In this document: positions 8,160 through 17,077 of the stretch, one piece after another
How the letters are laid out: each line of letters starts with the position of its first letter
Position numbering within the stretch: position 1 is the stretch's first letter
From: Stutzerimonas stutzeri
Lineage (GTDB): Bacteria > Pseudomonadota > Gammaproteobacteria > Pseudomonadales > Pseudomonadaceae
Assembly (NCBI RefSeq): GCF_002909485.1
Contig: NZ_PPXG01000007.1
Location: 1-64,000 of the forward strand
Direction of reading: 5' to 3'
DNA length: 64,000 nt
The notes under the pieces: model-generated
What the model was told of the DNA's origin: nothing
Databases searched by the model: none
The model's input: only the letters and a program-made list of their open reading frames with translations
Made by a program: the position numbers and the translations under genes

Positions 8160-9550
8160 CACCTATTCCTTCGCGTCAAATATCGATAAAGTTGGTATAA
8201 AAATTTGGCCGATCCTCGAAAAAGCCTTCCATTGAGAAAGTAGTAATACAACTCCAAGGGCAACATCAAAAACATAAAATAAAGAAAGCTATTTTTATTT
8301 TTGGCTTTAATGAAAGCAAAATGAGAGCGTTCAGCTATAAGCGCACGCAGCATATAGATTCTTCTTCTGGAATTACCCACCATATAACTCGCAGCTTTAA
8401 TCCTCTTTGGCGGCGTCCAGATCCCGCGACGTGCTGCGTCTTCAAGCCTTACAGCCAACCCCTCACGCCGATGTCGATAGTTTCCCGCTTGGGATTCATA
8501 TATTTTTTCCACAGACACATCGGTGAGCGATAATAGCTTTTCGCTGCGCCCTTTTCTTAAAATATCATCGATCAACTTGTTGCGCGTTATCACTACATTC
8601 GTACCAAGAGGATCCTCTACTACCTCAGGCAACCACGCATCGCCACAAGCTAGATCCGCCGTCTCTCCAGCAATATCATCACACCAGTCGCAAGCCTTCG
8701 GCTTGAAGTACCCCAACCCCCAGTCCAGCCCATATAGATCTTGAGTTGGCACGGGTGGCAGCGACTTTATTTCTCCGCAGCTGTCCTTGAAAAACACCTG
8801 ACTGCTATACCTATTAGCTGGCTGCTTAAGATTCTTTACCCTAAAGTCTACTGACGCTATGGCATTAGCTGGGACACCTTGCTGCATGGCAATCATTTCA
8901 GCAAAGCCTTTTGTTTTTAAGTGACCGCAAAAAATTGCAATGCAGTATTTTATGCTTTCATTAACACTTTTATTGTTTCTTGCCAAGAGCCTAATAGACT
9001 TAACATAACAAGGAACACCAACAAACGCGTACTTCTTACCATTCCCCAATACTTTATTTAAAGCATTTTCATAATGCACGGGATAATACCGCGACTTGGA
9101 TTTTCTTGTGATCTCGCCAATTGTCTCGGACACTTGATATTCGAAGATATCATTTTGACCCTCAGCGACATGGATGACACCGTCTATCTCCCCGCGCCTG
9201 AATAGCTCAACTAACACCCAAGAGACTATACCGCCAGAGCTGGCGCTTTCTCTGTACGTTGACTCCGTAACGAACCCTACATAGTTACCCAGATAGAATC
9301 CGACCCTTTCATCAAAACAACCATTATCGGCATATAATGACTTAGATATTTCATTTTCTGAAACATCGGAGCCAAATGGACAAACGCTGTCAAGCTGTGA
9401 ATTGTTAGTCAACTCTGCTTGTGGCATACCGATAGGACTTTGCATTAGGCTAATTGTGTTGTCCTGAACCGCACAACCACCACAACCTATACAGTAGCCA
9501 CCCGTCACGACCTCTCGAATATTGGATGCGGATACTAGACTATCTGGCAT
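8159..9550 (-). CDS. Coenzyme F420 hydrogenase/dehydrogenase beta-subunit (FrhB)-like protein
   Basis: 463 residues from the ATG at 9550, chosen over 9574 because an AAGGG Shine-Dalgarno lies 8 nt upstream and only 11 bp overlap the flippase gene. The N-terminus has a Cys cluster, YCIGCGGCAV, resembling a ferredoxin-type site, and the FrhB N and C domains follow (SSGGIVSWVLVELF near 100; KYAFVGVPCYVKSIR near 165; CDWCDDIAGETADLACGDAW near 280, again cysteine-rich). The last 80 residues are basic and hydrophobic. Pseudomonads do not make F420, so the role here is likely a flavin/Fe-S redox or accessory step in polysaccharide synthesis; FrhB-like genes are common beside pyruvyltransferases in such loci. 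The reaction is unknown. Confidence 0.8.
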   Translation of the reverse strand: MPDSLVSASNIREVVTGGYCIGCGGCAVQDNTISLMQSPIGMPQAELTNNSQLDSVCPFGSDVSENEISKSLYADNGCFDERVGFYLGNYVGFVTESTYRESASSGGIVSWVLVELFRRGEIDGVIHVAEGQNDIFEYQVSETIGEITRKSKSRYYPVHYENALNKVLGNGKKYAFVGVPCYVKSIRLLARNNKSVNESIKYCIAIFCGHLKTKGFAEMIAMQQGVPANAIASVDFRVKNLKQPANRYSSQVFFKDSCGEIKSLPPVPTQDLYGLDWGLGYFKPKACDWCDDIAGETADLACGDAWLPEVVEDPLGTNVVITRNKLIDDILRKGRSEKLLSLTDVSVEKIYESQAGNYRHRREGLAVRLEDAARRGIWTPPKRIKAASYMVGNSRRRIYMLRALIAERSHFAFIKAKNKNSFLYFMFLMLPLELYYYFLNGRLFRGSAKFLYQLYRYLTRRNR

Positions 9551-10841
9551 TGAAGCTACCCTTAAAAAAAACATGATACTTTGCAGAATATACGTACAAT
9601 ATCAGCAGAGCGGCATCGCTGACGACGGTGGCAATGGCAGCCCCAATGACCCCATATTCTGGAATTAAAAAAGCATTAAGAGAAATATTTAATATAGCAG
9701 TGAAGGCCATATACCAGACTTTTTTCTTCATATGTTGTTGTGTTGCCAGGGTGGAACCTACACTGGTTGCCAAAAAGCGAATTGGTGCAGCAAGCGCGAG
9801 TATATTTAAAGGAATTATAGCGTCCATATAGCTGCTACTAAAAAACAGCGGTATTCCCCAAGGAGCGAAAACCCATATCACCAACATAGCTAGTATGCCT
9901 AGCAATAGCATGATTAAGTTACCAGTACGGTAAATTTGATAGAACTGTTGTCGATCATGGTTCGCCCATCGATGTATCTTTGGCAAAAGAAATTTTTGGT
10001 ATATTACGCTGGGCAACAAATAGACAGCTGCCATAATTACGAATGCGACGTTGTATTGCCCTGCTGCCTCGTCCCCCGAAATGTACTTCAGAAGAATCAC
10101 ATCACTCTGAAAGTAGATTAGGTAAAATACGCCGGCCAAGCCAAATGGCCAGGATTGAGCGGCTACTGCCATGATGCTGGGAGAGGCGTTTTTTATGTTG
10201 GAACCAGCTAGCGCCTCACCATGTCCTTTCAGATCCAAATTGCCACAATACAACTGCCATAAAAATCTCATGCCATAGATAAAAACGCCGAAGGACATTA
10301 TGGAATATGCGCATGCAACCCCCCAGGGCGTAACTGACTGGACTGTTATAAAGACCAGTATTAACACCACCAGCAATCGCAAAAAATGGGGGAAAAACTG
10401 CCAGATAGCCAACTCCACATAGCGTTCTTCTAGCTGTAACTTAGCGCTGACCATATCTACCGTAACTAATCCTAATAGATAACTTGATAGGACCAATAGC
10501 AGACTTCGAGTAGACGCATCGTGTGGCCCTACTCCCCCCCATATCCATAACGCTACAAGCACCAAAGATGTTGTTGCCAACGCGTACTTGAGTGAGGCAC
10601 GTAGCCAGCGCCGGGCCTGCCATCCTTCCTGCCCGAACGACTTCAGCCAGAATCCGCCCACTCCAAAACTGGCCAGCGGCGCCACTAGCGTAACCATGCC
10701 AAGCGCAGCAGCAAGTGTTCCAAAATCCGCTGGATTGAGCTCGCGTGCCAAAATTACCTGGGTAACGAACGCGCAGCCAGCTCCCAGAATAGATCCGAGC
10801 CAAAGGTAAGAAATTATTTTTATTGATGCTAAGCGAATCAA
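9540..10841 (-). CDS. wzx: Wzx-type O-antigen flippase
   Basis: 433-residue integral membrane protein with about 12-14 hydrophobic helices and the MOP/oligosaccharide-flippase start YLWLGSILGAGCAFVTQVI plus ARELNPADFGTLA near residue 30. It should move undecaprenyl-linked O-units across the inner membrane for the polymerase at 5077-6162. The TTG start at 10841 has GAGGAAAA 7 nt upstream. It is the first gene of the overlapped run down to the acetyltransferase. The 206 bp upstream (10842-11047) has AT-rich stretches and could hold the operon promoter, but I see no convincing -35/-10 pair there. Confidence 0.85.
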   Translation of the reverse strand: MIRLASIKIISYLWLGSILGAGCAFVTQVILARELNPADFGTLAAALGMVTLVAPLASFGVGGFWLKSFGQEGWQARRWLRASLKYALATTSLVLVALWIWGGVGPHDASTRSLLLVLSSYLLGLVTVDMVSAKLQLEERYVELAIWQFFPHFLRLLVVLILVFITVQSVTPWGVACAYSIMSFGVFIYGMRFLWQLYCGNLDLKGHGEALAGSNIKNASPSIMAVAAQSWPFGLAGVFYLIYFQSDVILLKYISGDEAAGQYNVAFVIMAAVYLLPSVIYQKFLLPKIHRWANHDRQQFYQIYRTGNLIMLLLGILAMLVIWVFAPWGIPLFFSSSYMDAIIPLNILALAAPIRFLATSVGSTLATQQHMKKKVWYMAFTAILNISLNAFLIPEYGVIGAAIATVVSDAALLILYVYSAKYHVFFKGSFNAR

Positions 10842-11047
10842 GCTTTTTCCTCACTCAGTAATTCACAGCCCTTCATGTAGTTTTGCCTTAGCGCATTCAC
10901 TAGCTGGTAAACTGGCGTAGATTTTAGGGTATGTAACTCTAATGATTAGGTAAAACTGCTCGTGTACTCTTTGCTATTTCTCACACACCACAAACGGGAA
11001 AATTTTATCAATCGGTTTCGTACTACGGCCGAAAAAATATTCTACCT

Positions 11048-12592
11048 TTATGCACGCAGGACGACGTCTTTACAATTCAGAGAAAACACGGCAGCTAGTT
11101 CTCGTTTGGCTGTTGGTTCTCCATGCACCAATTTTATTTCTGCTGGCCACTCCCGCATGCCCGTCACAAAATCCACCAATCCCTTTTGATCTGCATGAGC
11201 CGAGTAGCCACCAATGCTGGTCACCTTCGCGCGAATATCGAAACGCTCACCATCCAGTTCAACATAGCCACCCTTGGGCCCGAATTGCTGGATGGCATGG
11301 CCGGGTGTGCCCTTGGCTTGGTAGCCAACGAACAGAACGTCATGCCTTGGATCATGCAGCATAGCTTTCAGGTAGTTGACGATGCGCCCACCGGAGCACA
11401 TGCCATTGCCGGCAATGACGATCGCGGGGCGTGCGGTTTGGGCAAGGCGGTTCAACACGGCGATATGGTCGGCGTGGTTATCGATCATGATCAGGTTGTC
11501 GAACGCCAGTGGGTTGCGGCCGGCTTCGACGCGCTCGCGCGCCTCCTGATTCCAGTAGGGCTGCAGGCTTCGGTAGGCCTCGGTGAAGCGTGTGGCTAAG
11601 GGGGAATCGAGGATGATTGGGAGTTGCGGCCAGTTTGTTCCAAAGCGAGCCTCGGCGTTGTCGTTATTTCCCCTCACCCTAGCCCTCTCCCCGAAGGGGA
11701 GAGGGGACTTTGAGTCGTGCGCGGCGCTAACGCTATTTGCAAAATCGCTACCACCCTCATCAGCGTTGAGAGGGCGCTTATCTGTATGGGCCTGCAGTTT
11801 GCTGTGAATGATTTCTTCCAGCTCGTATAGCAGTTCCTGGGTGCGGCCGATACTGAAGGCGGGGATCAGGACGGTGCCTTGATCCTGCAGGGCGTGCTCG
11901 ATGACGGCATCCAGACGCTGACGGCGGCTGGCGCGGTCTTCATGCAGACGATCACCGTAGGTGCTTTCCAGTACGAGGATATCGGCGCGCTCGGGTGGTT
12001 CAGGCGGCATGAGCAACGGCGCATGGGGCGCGCCAAGATCACCAGAAAAGACGATGCGTTTGGTGTCACCCGTGCCGGGGTAGAGCACGTCGATTTCCAC
12101 GTACGCCGAGCCGAGAATGTGGCCGGCACGCTGCAGGCGAATACGCACGCAAAGCTCATCGGTTTCGATGAGAGTGAACCATTGTTTGTAGGGCAGTGGC
12201 TGAAGGCGCTGCTCGACCAGCTTGATATAGCGTTCTACGTCTTTCTGGTCACGGCTGAAACCCAGTTTGAAGGCATCTTCCAGAACGATGGGTAGCAGTT
12301 TGGCCGAGGGCTCGCTGCACAGAATCGGCCCCTTGAAGCCGGCGGCCAGCAGGTAAGGAATTCGCCCTACGTGGTCGATATGCACGTGAGTAACGATTAG
12401 CGCCTTGATGGTGGCCAGCGAAAACTCGATGGCTAACCGCCCTGCCCCGGAACGTCCATCCACCGAGGCTTCGCTGCCCTGAAACAGGCCGCAATCAATC
12501 AGCAAGCTATTGGCCGCATCCATGCGCAGCTGATGACAGGAGCCGGTGACGCCATCCTGAGCGCCGTGGTGTTCGATATCGGGATAGCGCAC
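11048..12592 (-). CDS. Metallo-beta-lactamase/beta-CASP RNA nuclease (YSH1-like)
   Basis: 514 residues from a GTG at 12592 preceded by AAGGA at 6-7 nt; the longer TTG start lacks this. Zn2+ site THVHIDHVGRIP near residue 70, the FSGDLGAPH Asp motif near 180, the beta-CASP segments LVLESTYGD and PAFSIGRTQELLYELE, and the C-terminal IAGNGMCSGGRI and GYSAHADQ motifs mark an mRNA 3'-end-processing-type exonuclease (CPSF73/YSH1-like). Relatives are roughly 465-470 residues; the extra length is an insert of about 45 residues between the ELEEIIHSK helix and the LPIILDSPLA strand, partly encoded by an imperfect palindromic repeat (11670-11707). It lies between wzz and wzx and is found in other pseudomonad O-antigen loci. 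Activity despite the insert is unproven. Confidence 0.85.
   Translation of the reverse strand: MRYPDIEHHGAQDGVTGSCHQLRMDAANSLLIDCGLFQGSEASVDGRSGAGRLAIEFSLATIKALIVTHVHIDHVGRIPYLLAAGFKGPILCSEPSAKLLPIVLEDAFKLGFSRDQKDVERYIKLVEQRLQPLPYKQWFTLIETDELCVRIRLQRAGHILGSAYVEIDVLYPGTGDTKRIVFSGDLGAPHAPLLMPPEPPERADILVLESTYGDRLHEDRASRRQRLDAVIEHALQDQGTVLIPAFSIGRTQELLYELEEIIHSKLQAHTDKRPLNADEGGSDFANSVSAAHDSKSPLPFGERARVRGNNDNAEARFGTNWPQLPIILDSPLATRFTEAYRSLQPYWNQEARERVEAGRNPLAFDNLIMIDNHADHIAVLNRLAQTARPAIVIAGNGMCSGGRIVNYLKAMLHDPRHDVLFVGYQAKGTPGHAIQQFGPKGGYVELDGERFDIRAKVTSIGGYSAHADQKGLVDFVTGMREWPAEIKLVHGEPTAKRELAAVFSLNCKDVVLRA
11670..11707. repeat. Palindromic repeat inside a coding gene
   Basis: A perfect 10-bp stem, CCCTCTCCCC / GGGGAGAGGG, with a GAA loop, preceded by CCCTCACCCTAG. 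This family of pyrimidine-rich palindromes is scattered between genes in many proteobacteria. Here it lies in the beta-CASP nuclease gene and is read in frame as SPLPFGERARVRGNN on the minus strand, without a stop codon. Confidence 0.75.
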
Positions 12593-12722
12593 GGTTATTC
12601 CTTTAACGATGTCAGCCAACGCACTCGCAACAGGCTAGGCACGAGTCCACTTAAAAATCAGCGGCAATACTACCGCCTTTCCACGCCGCTAAGTCCTCAG
12701 CGGCGTTCGGACGGATAGATGG

Positions 12723-14003
12723 TCATGCCGCAGTGGCAGGTCTGCGCAGATTTCGCACCAACGCGATGAACAAGCCAAGCATGCCGCCCAATACCAAGGC
12801 GAGCGCAACGATCAGCGCCTTCTTGGGCTTGATCGGACGGCGAGGCTCTACTGCGCGCTGATCGATGGAAACCAGCTTCAGCGCGCTGGCATCAAGCGCC
12901 AAGGCGCGCAAGCGCGCGGCCTCCTCACGCCAACCGGCAAGGTCTTTAAGGAACAGATCATCGTTCTCCCGGCTGATTAGGACCTCGATCTGGCGGTTGT
13001 GTTCCAGCAACTTGAGCTCACGGGCGATTTGCGCAACACGCGGCTCGGTAAAGTCATCGGAACGGCGAGCCAGTAAGGCCTTGCGCTCCGCTTGCAATGC
13101 CTCGCTGCCCATGAAGTAAAGGGGGATCTGCTGATTATTGACCTCGGTGCGGATCACACTACCCTGACCGGTGATTTCGGCAGCCCCAAGCGAGGATGGC
13201 GTTGTGGGCTTGCTGATACCCAGTGATGTGGCAATGCGAATTGCTTCGTTGAGCTGGTTGATGCGGTTGTCGCGACGGGTCTTGAGCTGCTGTCGCAGAG
13301 CCGCCAGCTCGTCGTTAAGCTGCGCTCGTTTGAGCGTGTCTTCTTCCGTGAGCTTGGCGATTTTGACTTCTTTGGTTGCCTCGTAATTAGCGCGGGCGGC
13401 AGCCATTTTCTTTTCCAGCTGGCTGAGTCGGTTGGCGATGAGCGTTTCGAGGTCCGCGCCAATTTCCTTCCGGACATTATCCAGCGAGTACTGCACGAAG
13501 CCGTTGACGATCTCTACACCGTTGAGCTTCTGGGGATAGGTTAGTTGTAGGCCAATGAAAGGCGTGGTGCCCTCTGCTTTCTTGGGGTCAGGCTGCAGCA
13601 CTTTGAACGCTTGATCATTGAAGTCTTCGAAAGTCTGTTCAAGGCTGCGCCCGGGCTGCTCAAGATCGGCAAACAACTGCTGATTGTCGCGAAAGTAGGC
13701 AAGCCGGTTTTCATAGGAGTCGAGCGCAGCTCCAACTTGGGCTAGGGCTTGCTTGGGCGACAGCTTATAGATGCCGAGATGGTTCAGCTCATCGAGGTCC
13801 TTGATTGCGGCGGGCCGCAGGACGCTTTGAACTGTGTAATAGCGAGGTGCGAGCAGTGCGTATACGAGCCCGGTAAGGCCCACAATCAGCGTGACTGCAA
13901 CGATGAGCGACTTTTGCTTCCATAGCGCACGCCCGAGCTGAACGAGATCAATCTCGTCATGCGGCTTTGGATTGAGGATTTGGGGGGGAGTGACAGCGTT
14001 CAC
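12723..14003 (-). CDS. wzz: Wzz O-antigen chain-length determinant (copy 1)
   Basis: 426 residues from the GTG at 14003 (GGA about 8 nt upstream), which aligns the N-terminus with the paralogue at 14306-15574. Topology is typical: a short cytosolic tail (HDEIDLVQLGRALWKQK), TM1 at about residues 30-50, a long periplasmic region with the YYTVQSVLRP strand and a coiled-coil stretch around 180-260, and TM2 near 400 (KPKKALIVALALVLGGM) with the Pro/Lys-rich signature. Wzz sets the modal number of O-units made by the polymerase. Two wzz genes in tandem, about half identical by eye, suggest two modal lengths. The upstream small ORF ends 1 nt before this start. Confidence 0.88.
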   Translation of the reverse strand: MNAVTPPQILNPKPHDEIDLVQLGRALWKQKSLIVAVTLIVGLTGLVYALLAPRYYTVQSVLRPAAIKDLDELNHLGIYKLSPKQALAQVGAALDSYENRLAYFRDNQQLFADLEQPGRSLEQTFEDFNDQAFKVLQPDPKKAEGTTPFIGLQLTYPQKLNGVEIVNGFVQYSLDNVRKEIGADLETLIANRLSQLEKKMAAARANYEATKEVKIAKLTEEDTLKRAQLNDELAALRQQLKTRRDNRINQLNEAIRIATSLGISKPTTPSSLGAAEITGQGSVIRTEVNNQQIPLYFMGSEALQAERKALLARRSDDFTEPRVAQIARELKLLEHNRQIEVLISRENDDLFLKDLAGWREEAARLRALALDASALKLVSIDQRAVEPRRPIKPKKALIVALALVLGGMLGLFIALVRNLRRPATAA

Positions 14004-14004
14004 G

Positions 14005-14169
14005 TTAGAGTTCCATCTCACTGGTTGCGGCGCGAATGGCCTGTACCGCAAGTGAAAATGAAAGTTCCGTTTTCTTGCGGACGGCCATTTTGCCAGCCAG
14101 TTCACAAAAAACAAGTGATTGCATCAGGTTTTCTGCGGCCGTGAGCGCCAGTCTAGAGCCTTCGCCCAC
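14005..14169 (-). CDS. Possible small ORF between the two wzz genes
   Basis: The 302-bp gap between the wzz genes holds an open frame on the minus strand that ends with TAA one base before the GTG of wzz copy 1. It reads, for example, AENLMQSLVFCELAGK and ends AATSEMEL. The frame is open right back into the end of the other wzz gene, but the only good candidate start is a GTG at 14169 (54 residues) without a clear Shine-Dalgarno. The positioning would fit translational coupling with wzz; composition looks protein-like. I recognise no family. It could equally be non-coding leader sequence. Confidence 0.3.
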   Translation of the reverse strand: MGEGSRLALTAAENLMQSLVFCELAGKMAVRKKTELSFSLAVQAIRAATSEMEL

Positions 14170-14274
14170 CGCAACTTGGTCAGTTCGCGGGCGCGATAGG
14201 ACTCCAGCTAAAATCAGGCGATAATCTGCCCAAACGCCGGCGAACCAGTCGAATAGATAGAAAAGAGGAATTCT

Positions 14275-14297
14275 GCGGCGCCTGCACTCAGCGCCGC
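14275..14297 (-). terminator. Stem-loop after wzz copy 2 (weak terminator or attenuator)
   Basis: On the minus strand GCGGCGC and GGCGCCGC pair around a short loop just after the wzz copy 2 stop, followed by AGAATTCCTCTTTTC, which is only partly T-rich. It may end or attenuate transcription between the two wzz genes. Confidence 0.45.
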
Positions 14298-14305
14298 AGA
14301 CAGAG

Positions 14306-15574
14306 CTAAACTTGCTGCTCGGCCCCGCGACTTGCAAGGCTGCGCACGAGGGCAACAAAGATGCCGAGCATGCCACCGAGCACCAGCCCCAACGCAAGGA
14401 TCATCGCCTTTTTAGGTTTTATCGGCTTGGACGAATCCAGGGCGGGTTGATCGAGTCGAACGAGTCGCAGCCGTTCAGTATCGAGCTTGATACCCTTAAG
14501 GCGAGCTGCCTCCTCGCGCAGCTGCGCCAGGTTGGTCAGGTAAAGATCTTCACCTTCGCGCCCTTTCAGTATTTCAACCTCACGATTATTTTTTAGCATC
14601 GCCAGCTCCGACTGAATCTCGGCAATACGGGGCTCGACGAAGTCATCCGACTTTCTGGCGGCAAGCGCGTCGCGTTCGGCGGTAAGCGCTTCGGTGCCCA
14701 TGAAATACAGGGGAGTCTCCCGATTGGTCACCTCAGTGCGGATGACTTGCGTGCCTCCACGCGCCGACTCGGACATCCCTGATGGGCTGGTAGGTTTGCT
14801 GATGCCCAACGATTCAGCTATCGAGATCGCCTCGCTCAGCTGCTGAATCCGGTTGGTCCGCCGCGTCTTGAGTTCCTCGCGCAGACTGGAGAGCTCATCC
14901 TGTAGCTGGGCACGCTTAAGCGCGGCATCCTCAAGCAACTTCGCGATCTTTGCCTCTTTGGAAGCGTTGTAGTTTGCGCGCTGCGCATCGATATTCTTTT
15001 CCAGACTGGCCAGCCGGTTGTTGATCAGGCTTTCCACATCGTCCGAAATTGCCCGGCGCTCCAAATCCAGTACGTAGGCGACGAAGCCATTCACTACCGA
15101 AGCGCCGGCCACACCCTGCGGGTATATAAGTTTCAAGCCAACGAAAGCGCTGCGGTTATCCGTACGTTTTGGGTCCGGAAACAACATTTCGAAAGCTTCG
15201 TCATTAAACTCGGCGAAGGCCTGCTCCAACGAGCCGCCGTCCTTGGTGATGTTCGGAAACAGCTCCTGGTTGTTCATGAAGAATTCCAGGCGATTATCGT
15301 AGGACGACAGGCCGCCGGCGACGCGACTGATGGCTTCTTCCGGGGTGAGCTTGTAGATGCCCGTCTCATTGAGCTGATCAAGATTGCTCTGTGGCACGGG
15401 CCGAAGATAAGTGCGGGTTTGGAAGTACGGCGTAGCCGTGAAGGCGTAGATGGCCGCTAGTGCGGTGACCAACAATGCGATACCGGCGATCAAGACTTTC
15501 TGCCGCCAAAGCGCGCGGAATAACTCGACCAAATCGATCTCGTCATTAGGCGAAGTAGATTGCTGCACAGTCAT
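14306..15574 (-). CDS. wzz: Wzz O-antigen chain-length determinant (copy 2)
   Basis: 422 residues from the ATG at 15574. N-terminal tail NDEIDLVELFRALWRQK, TM1 about residues 30-50, periplasmic part with YFQTRTYLRP, a coiled coil around 185-260, then TM2 near 400 beginning KPKKAMILALGLVLGGM. It is a clear paralogue of the copy at 12723-14003, sharing the NQELF, FVGLKLIYP and LYFMGTEAL segments. It is the first gene after ihfB, the usual position of wzz in Pseudomonas O-antigen loci. A G+C-rich hairpin follows its stop, so the two copies may be partly uncoupled. Confidence 0.9.
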   Translation of the reverse strand: MTVQQSTSPNDEIDLVELFRALWRQKVLIAGIALLVTALAAIYAFTATPYFQTRTYLRPVPQSNLDQLNETGIYKLTPEEAISRVAGGLSSYDNRLEFFMNNQELFPNITKDGGSLEQAFAEFNDEAFEMLFPDPKRTDNRSAFVGLKLIYPQGVAGASVVNGFVAYVLDLERRAISDDVESLINNRLASLEKNIDAQRANYNASKEAKIAKLLEDAALKRAQLQDELSSLREELKTRRTNRIQQLSEAISIAESLGISKPTSPSGMSESARGGTQVIRTEVTNRETPLYFMGTEALTAERDALAARKSDDFVEPRIAEIQSELAMLKNNREVEILKGREGEDLYLTNLAQLREEAARLKGIKLDTERLRLVRLDQPALDSSKPIKPKKAMILALGLVLGGMLGIFVALVRSLASRGAEQQV

Positions 15575-15718
15575 GCGAAGTCCTTGTATGTATGCCCTTC
15601 ACTGCAGGGCAAGCTAACCGGATTTTGTGCGCATGAGAGGCCGAAAGTTCAGTGGGGCTGATGCTTTGTGACAACTTTTTATATGCCAATAACGCAGGTA
15701 TCGCGCCCAGCGGCCTAG

Positions 15719-16003
15719 TTACTCGTCCTCATTGACCCTGTCACGCAACTCCTTCCCCGGCTTGAAATGCGGAACGAATTTGCCATCAAGGCTGACGGAT
15801 TGCCCGGTCTTCGGATTGCGGCCGACGCGGGGCGCGCGGTAGTGCAGAGAAAAGCTTCCGAAGCCACGGATCTCAATTCTGTCGCCGGTGGCCAAAGCCT
15901 GAGCCATTTGCTCAAGCATGGTCTTGATGGCCAGCTCGACATCCTTCGACGAAAGCAGCCCCTGCTGGGTGACGATTCGCTCGATCAACTCCGACTTGGT
16001 CAT
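15719..16003 (-). CDS. ihfB: Integration host factor subunit beta
   Basis: 94 residues, exact family length. The DNABII signature [20 protein letters not shown] spans about residues 46-65, including the Arg-Asn-Pro tip of the beta-arm that intercalates DNA; the start [10 protein letters not shown] is canonical. IhfB pairs with IhfA as a nucleoid protein that bends DNA and assists sigma-54 promoters. The ATG at 16003 follows GAAGGGAAAACC. In most pseudomonads rpsA lies directly upstream; here REP arrays and a RAYT gene occupy that place. About 145 bp separate its end from wzz copy 2. Confidence 0.97.
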   Translation of the reverse strand: MTKSELIERIVTQQGLLSSKDVELAIKTMLEQMAQALATGDRIEIRGFGSFSLHYRAPRVGRNPKTGQSVSLDGKFVPHFKPGKELRDRVNEDE

Positions 16004-16156
16004 GGTTTTCCCTTCGTTTTCAAGCGGCTAGATCATTCGGGTTCGCTCGTTTGTAGCATGTTGTTCAGAGTTTGAACAGCCCGAGCGGGATTGACGAGCG
16101 GGTCCTACTTTGCATGGCGAGGGAATTGAAAGGTCTGAGCAGGTCGTTGACCTGTA

Positions 16157-16551
16157 TTCGCCGCGGGGGCGCGCCTCCTACGGGTTTGGTATGCACGCTC
16201 TGCCATGTGGGAGGCCCGACCTCGGGGCGAAGCTTTTGCTTTGGTCAGGCTTGCAGCCTCCATTCGCCGCGGGGGCGCGCCTCCTACGGGGTTGGTGCGC
16301 ACGCTCTGCTGTCGTGGGAGGCCCGACCTCGGGGCGAAGCTTCTGCTTTGGCCAGGCTTGCAGCCAGCCTTTCGCCGCGGGGGCGCGCCTCCTACGGGTT
16401 GGTGTGCACGCTTTGCCATTGTGGGAGGCCCGACCTCGGGGCGAAGCTATTGATTTGGTAGGTTTGCAGCCTGCCTTTCGCCGCGGGGGCGCGCCTCCTA
16501 CGGGTTTGGTACGCACACTCTGCTGTCGTGGGAGGCCCGACCTCGGGGCGA
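16157..16551. repeat. REPIN array, left of RAYT (4 doublets)
   Basis: Four REP doublets at 16157-16231, 16263-16338, 16371-16445 and 16477-16551, start-to-start spacing 106-108 bp. Each starts TTCGCCGCGGGGGCGCGCC and ends with the inverted partner GGCCCGACCTCGGGGCGAA, separated by a variable loop of about 35 bp. Spacers between doublets share GGCTTGCAGCC. The last unit is slightly truncated. This is the REPIN architecture mobilised by RAYTs; a RAYT gene begins 39 bp to the right. Confidence 0.9.
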
Positions 16552-16589
16552 GATCGACCTTAGATAAAGCCATTTTGAAAGGAGATGAA

Positions 16590-17036
16590 ATGAGCAAGGA
16601 AGCTTATGCAGCATCCAGTCGATTACGGCGAGGTCGCAGTTCAGTCGTCAATCAGGTTTATCTGGTAACTGCGGTAACCCTGGGCAGGGCCAGGGTTTTC
16701 GATGATCTCTCGGCTGCTCGTACGTTGATACTTACCATGCGTGAGGATGCCCGGCGGGGGTCGCATGAGACGCTGGCGTTTGTGGTAATGCCCGACCATC
16801 TGCACTGGCTACTGCAACTTCATGAAGGATCGTTATCCGAACTGGTTGGCAGGGTAAAGTCGATATCAGCCCGGCGGTTGGGCACGCGCGTCTGGCAGGA
16901 TGGTTTTCATGACAGGGCGCTACGCGTCGAGGAGGATTTAGTGACTGTTGCGCGGTACGTCGTCGCCAATCCCTTGCGCGCGAGGTTGGTAGAACGCGTT
17001 GGTGATTACCCTCACTGGGATGCGGTTTGGCTTTAA
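16590..17036 (+). CDS. REP-associated tyrosine transposase (RAYT, TnpA-REP)
   Basis: 148 residues from the ATG at 16590, with GGAG 6 nt upstream. Y1-transposase (IS200-like HUH) fold: the metal-binding HLH lies at residues 70-72 within MPDHLHW, the WQDGFHDRALR segment at 102-112 and the candidate nucleophile Tyr123 in ARYVVANPLRARL. RAYTs cut single-stranded REP hairpins and are thought to spread REPINs; they are usually single-copy and vertically kept. Here the gene is flanked by four doublets on the left and two on the right, all sharing the same REP core, which is strong evidence that these are its cognate elements. The gene looks intact. Confidence 0.92.
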   Translation: MSKEAYAASSRLRRGRSSVVNQVYLVTAVTLGRARVFDDLSAARTLILTMREDARRGSHETLAFVVMPDHLHWLLQLHEGSLSELVGRVKSISARRLGTRVWQDGFHDRALRVEEDLVTVARYVVANPLRARLVERVGDYPHWDAVWL

Positions 17037-17077
17037 ATCCCGACGCCAATTGCTTGCTGGCAGCTCTGCGATCTGCT

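Noticed and set aside
8159..9550. A true F420-dependent enzyme
   Set aside because: The FrhB domain is present, but pseudomonads lack F420 synthesis and the gene is inside an O-antigen operon; the name describes the fold only.
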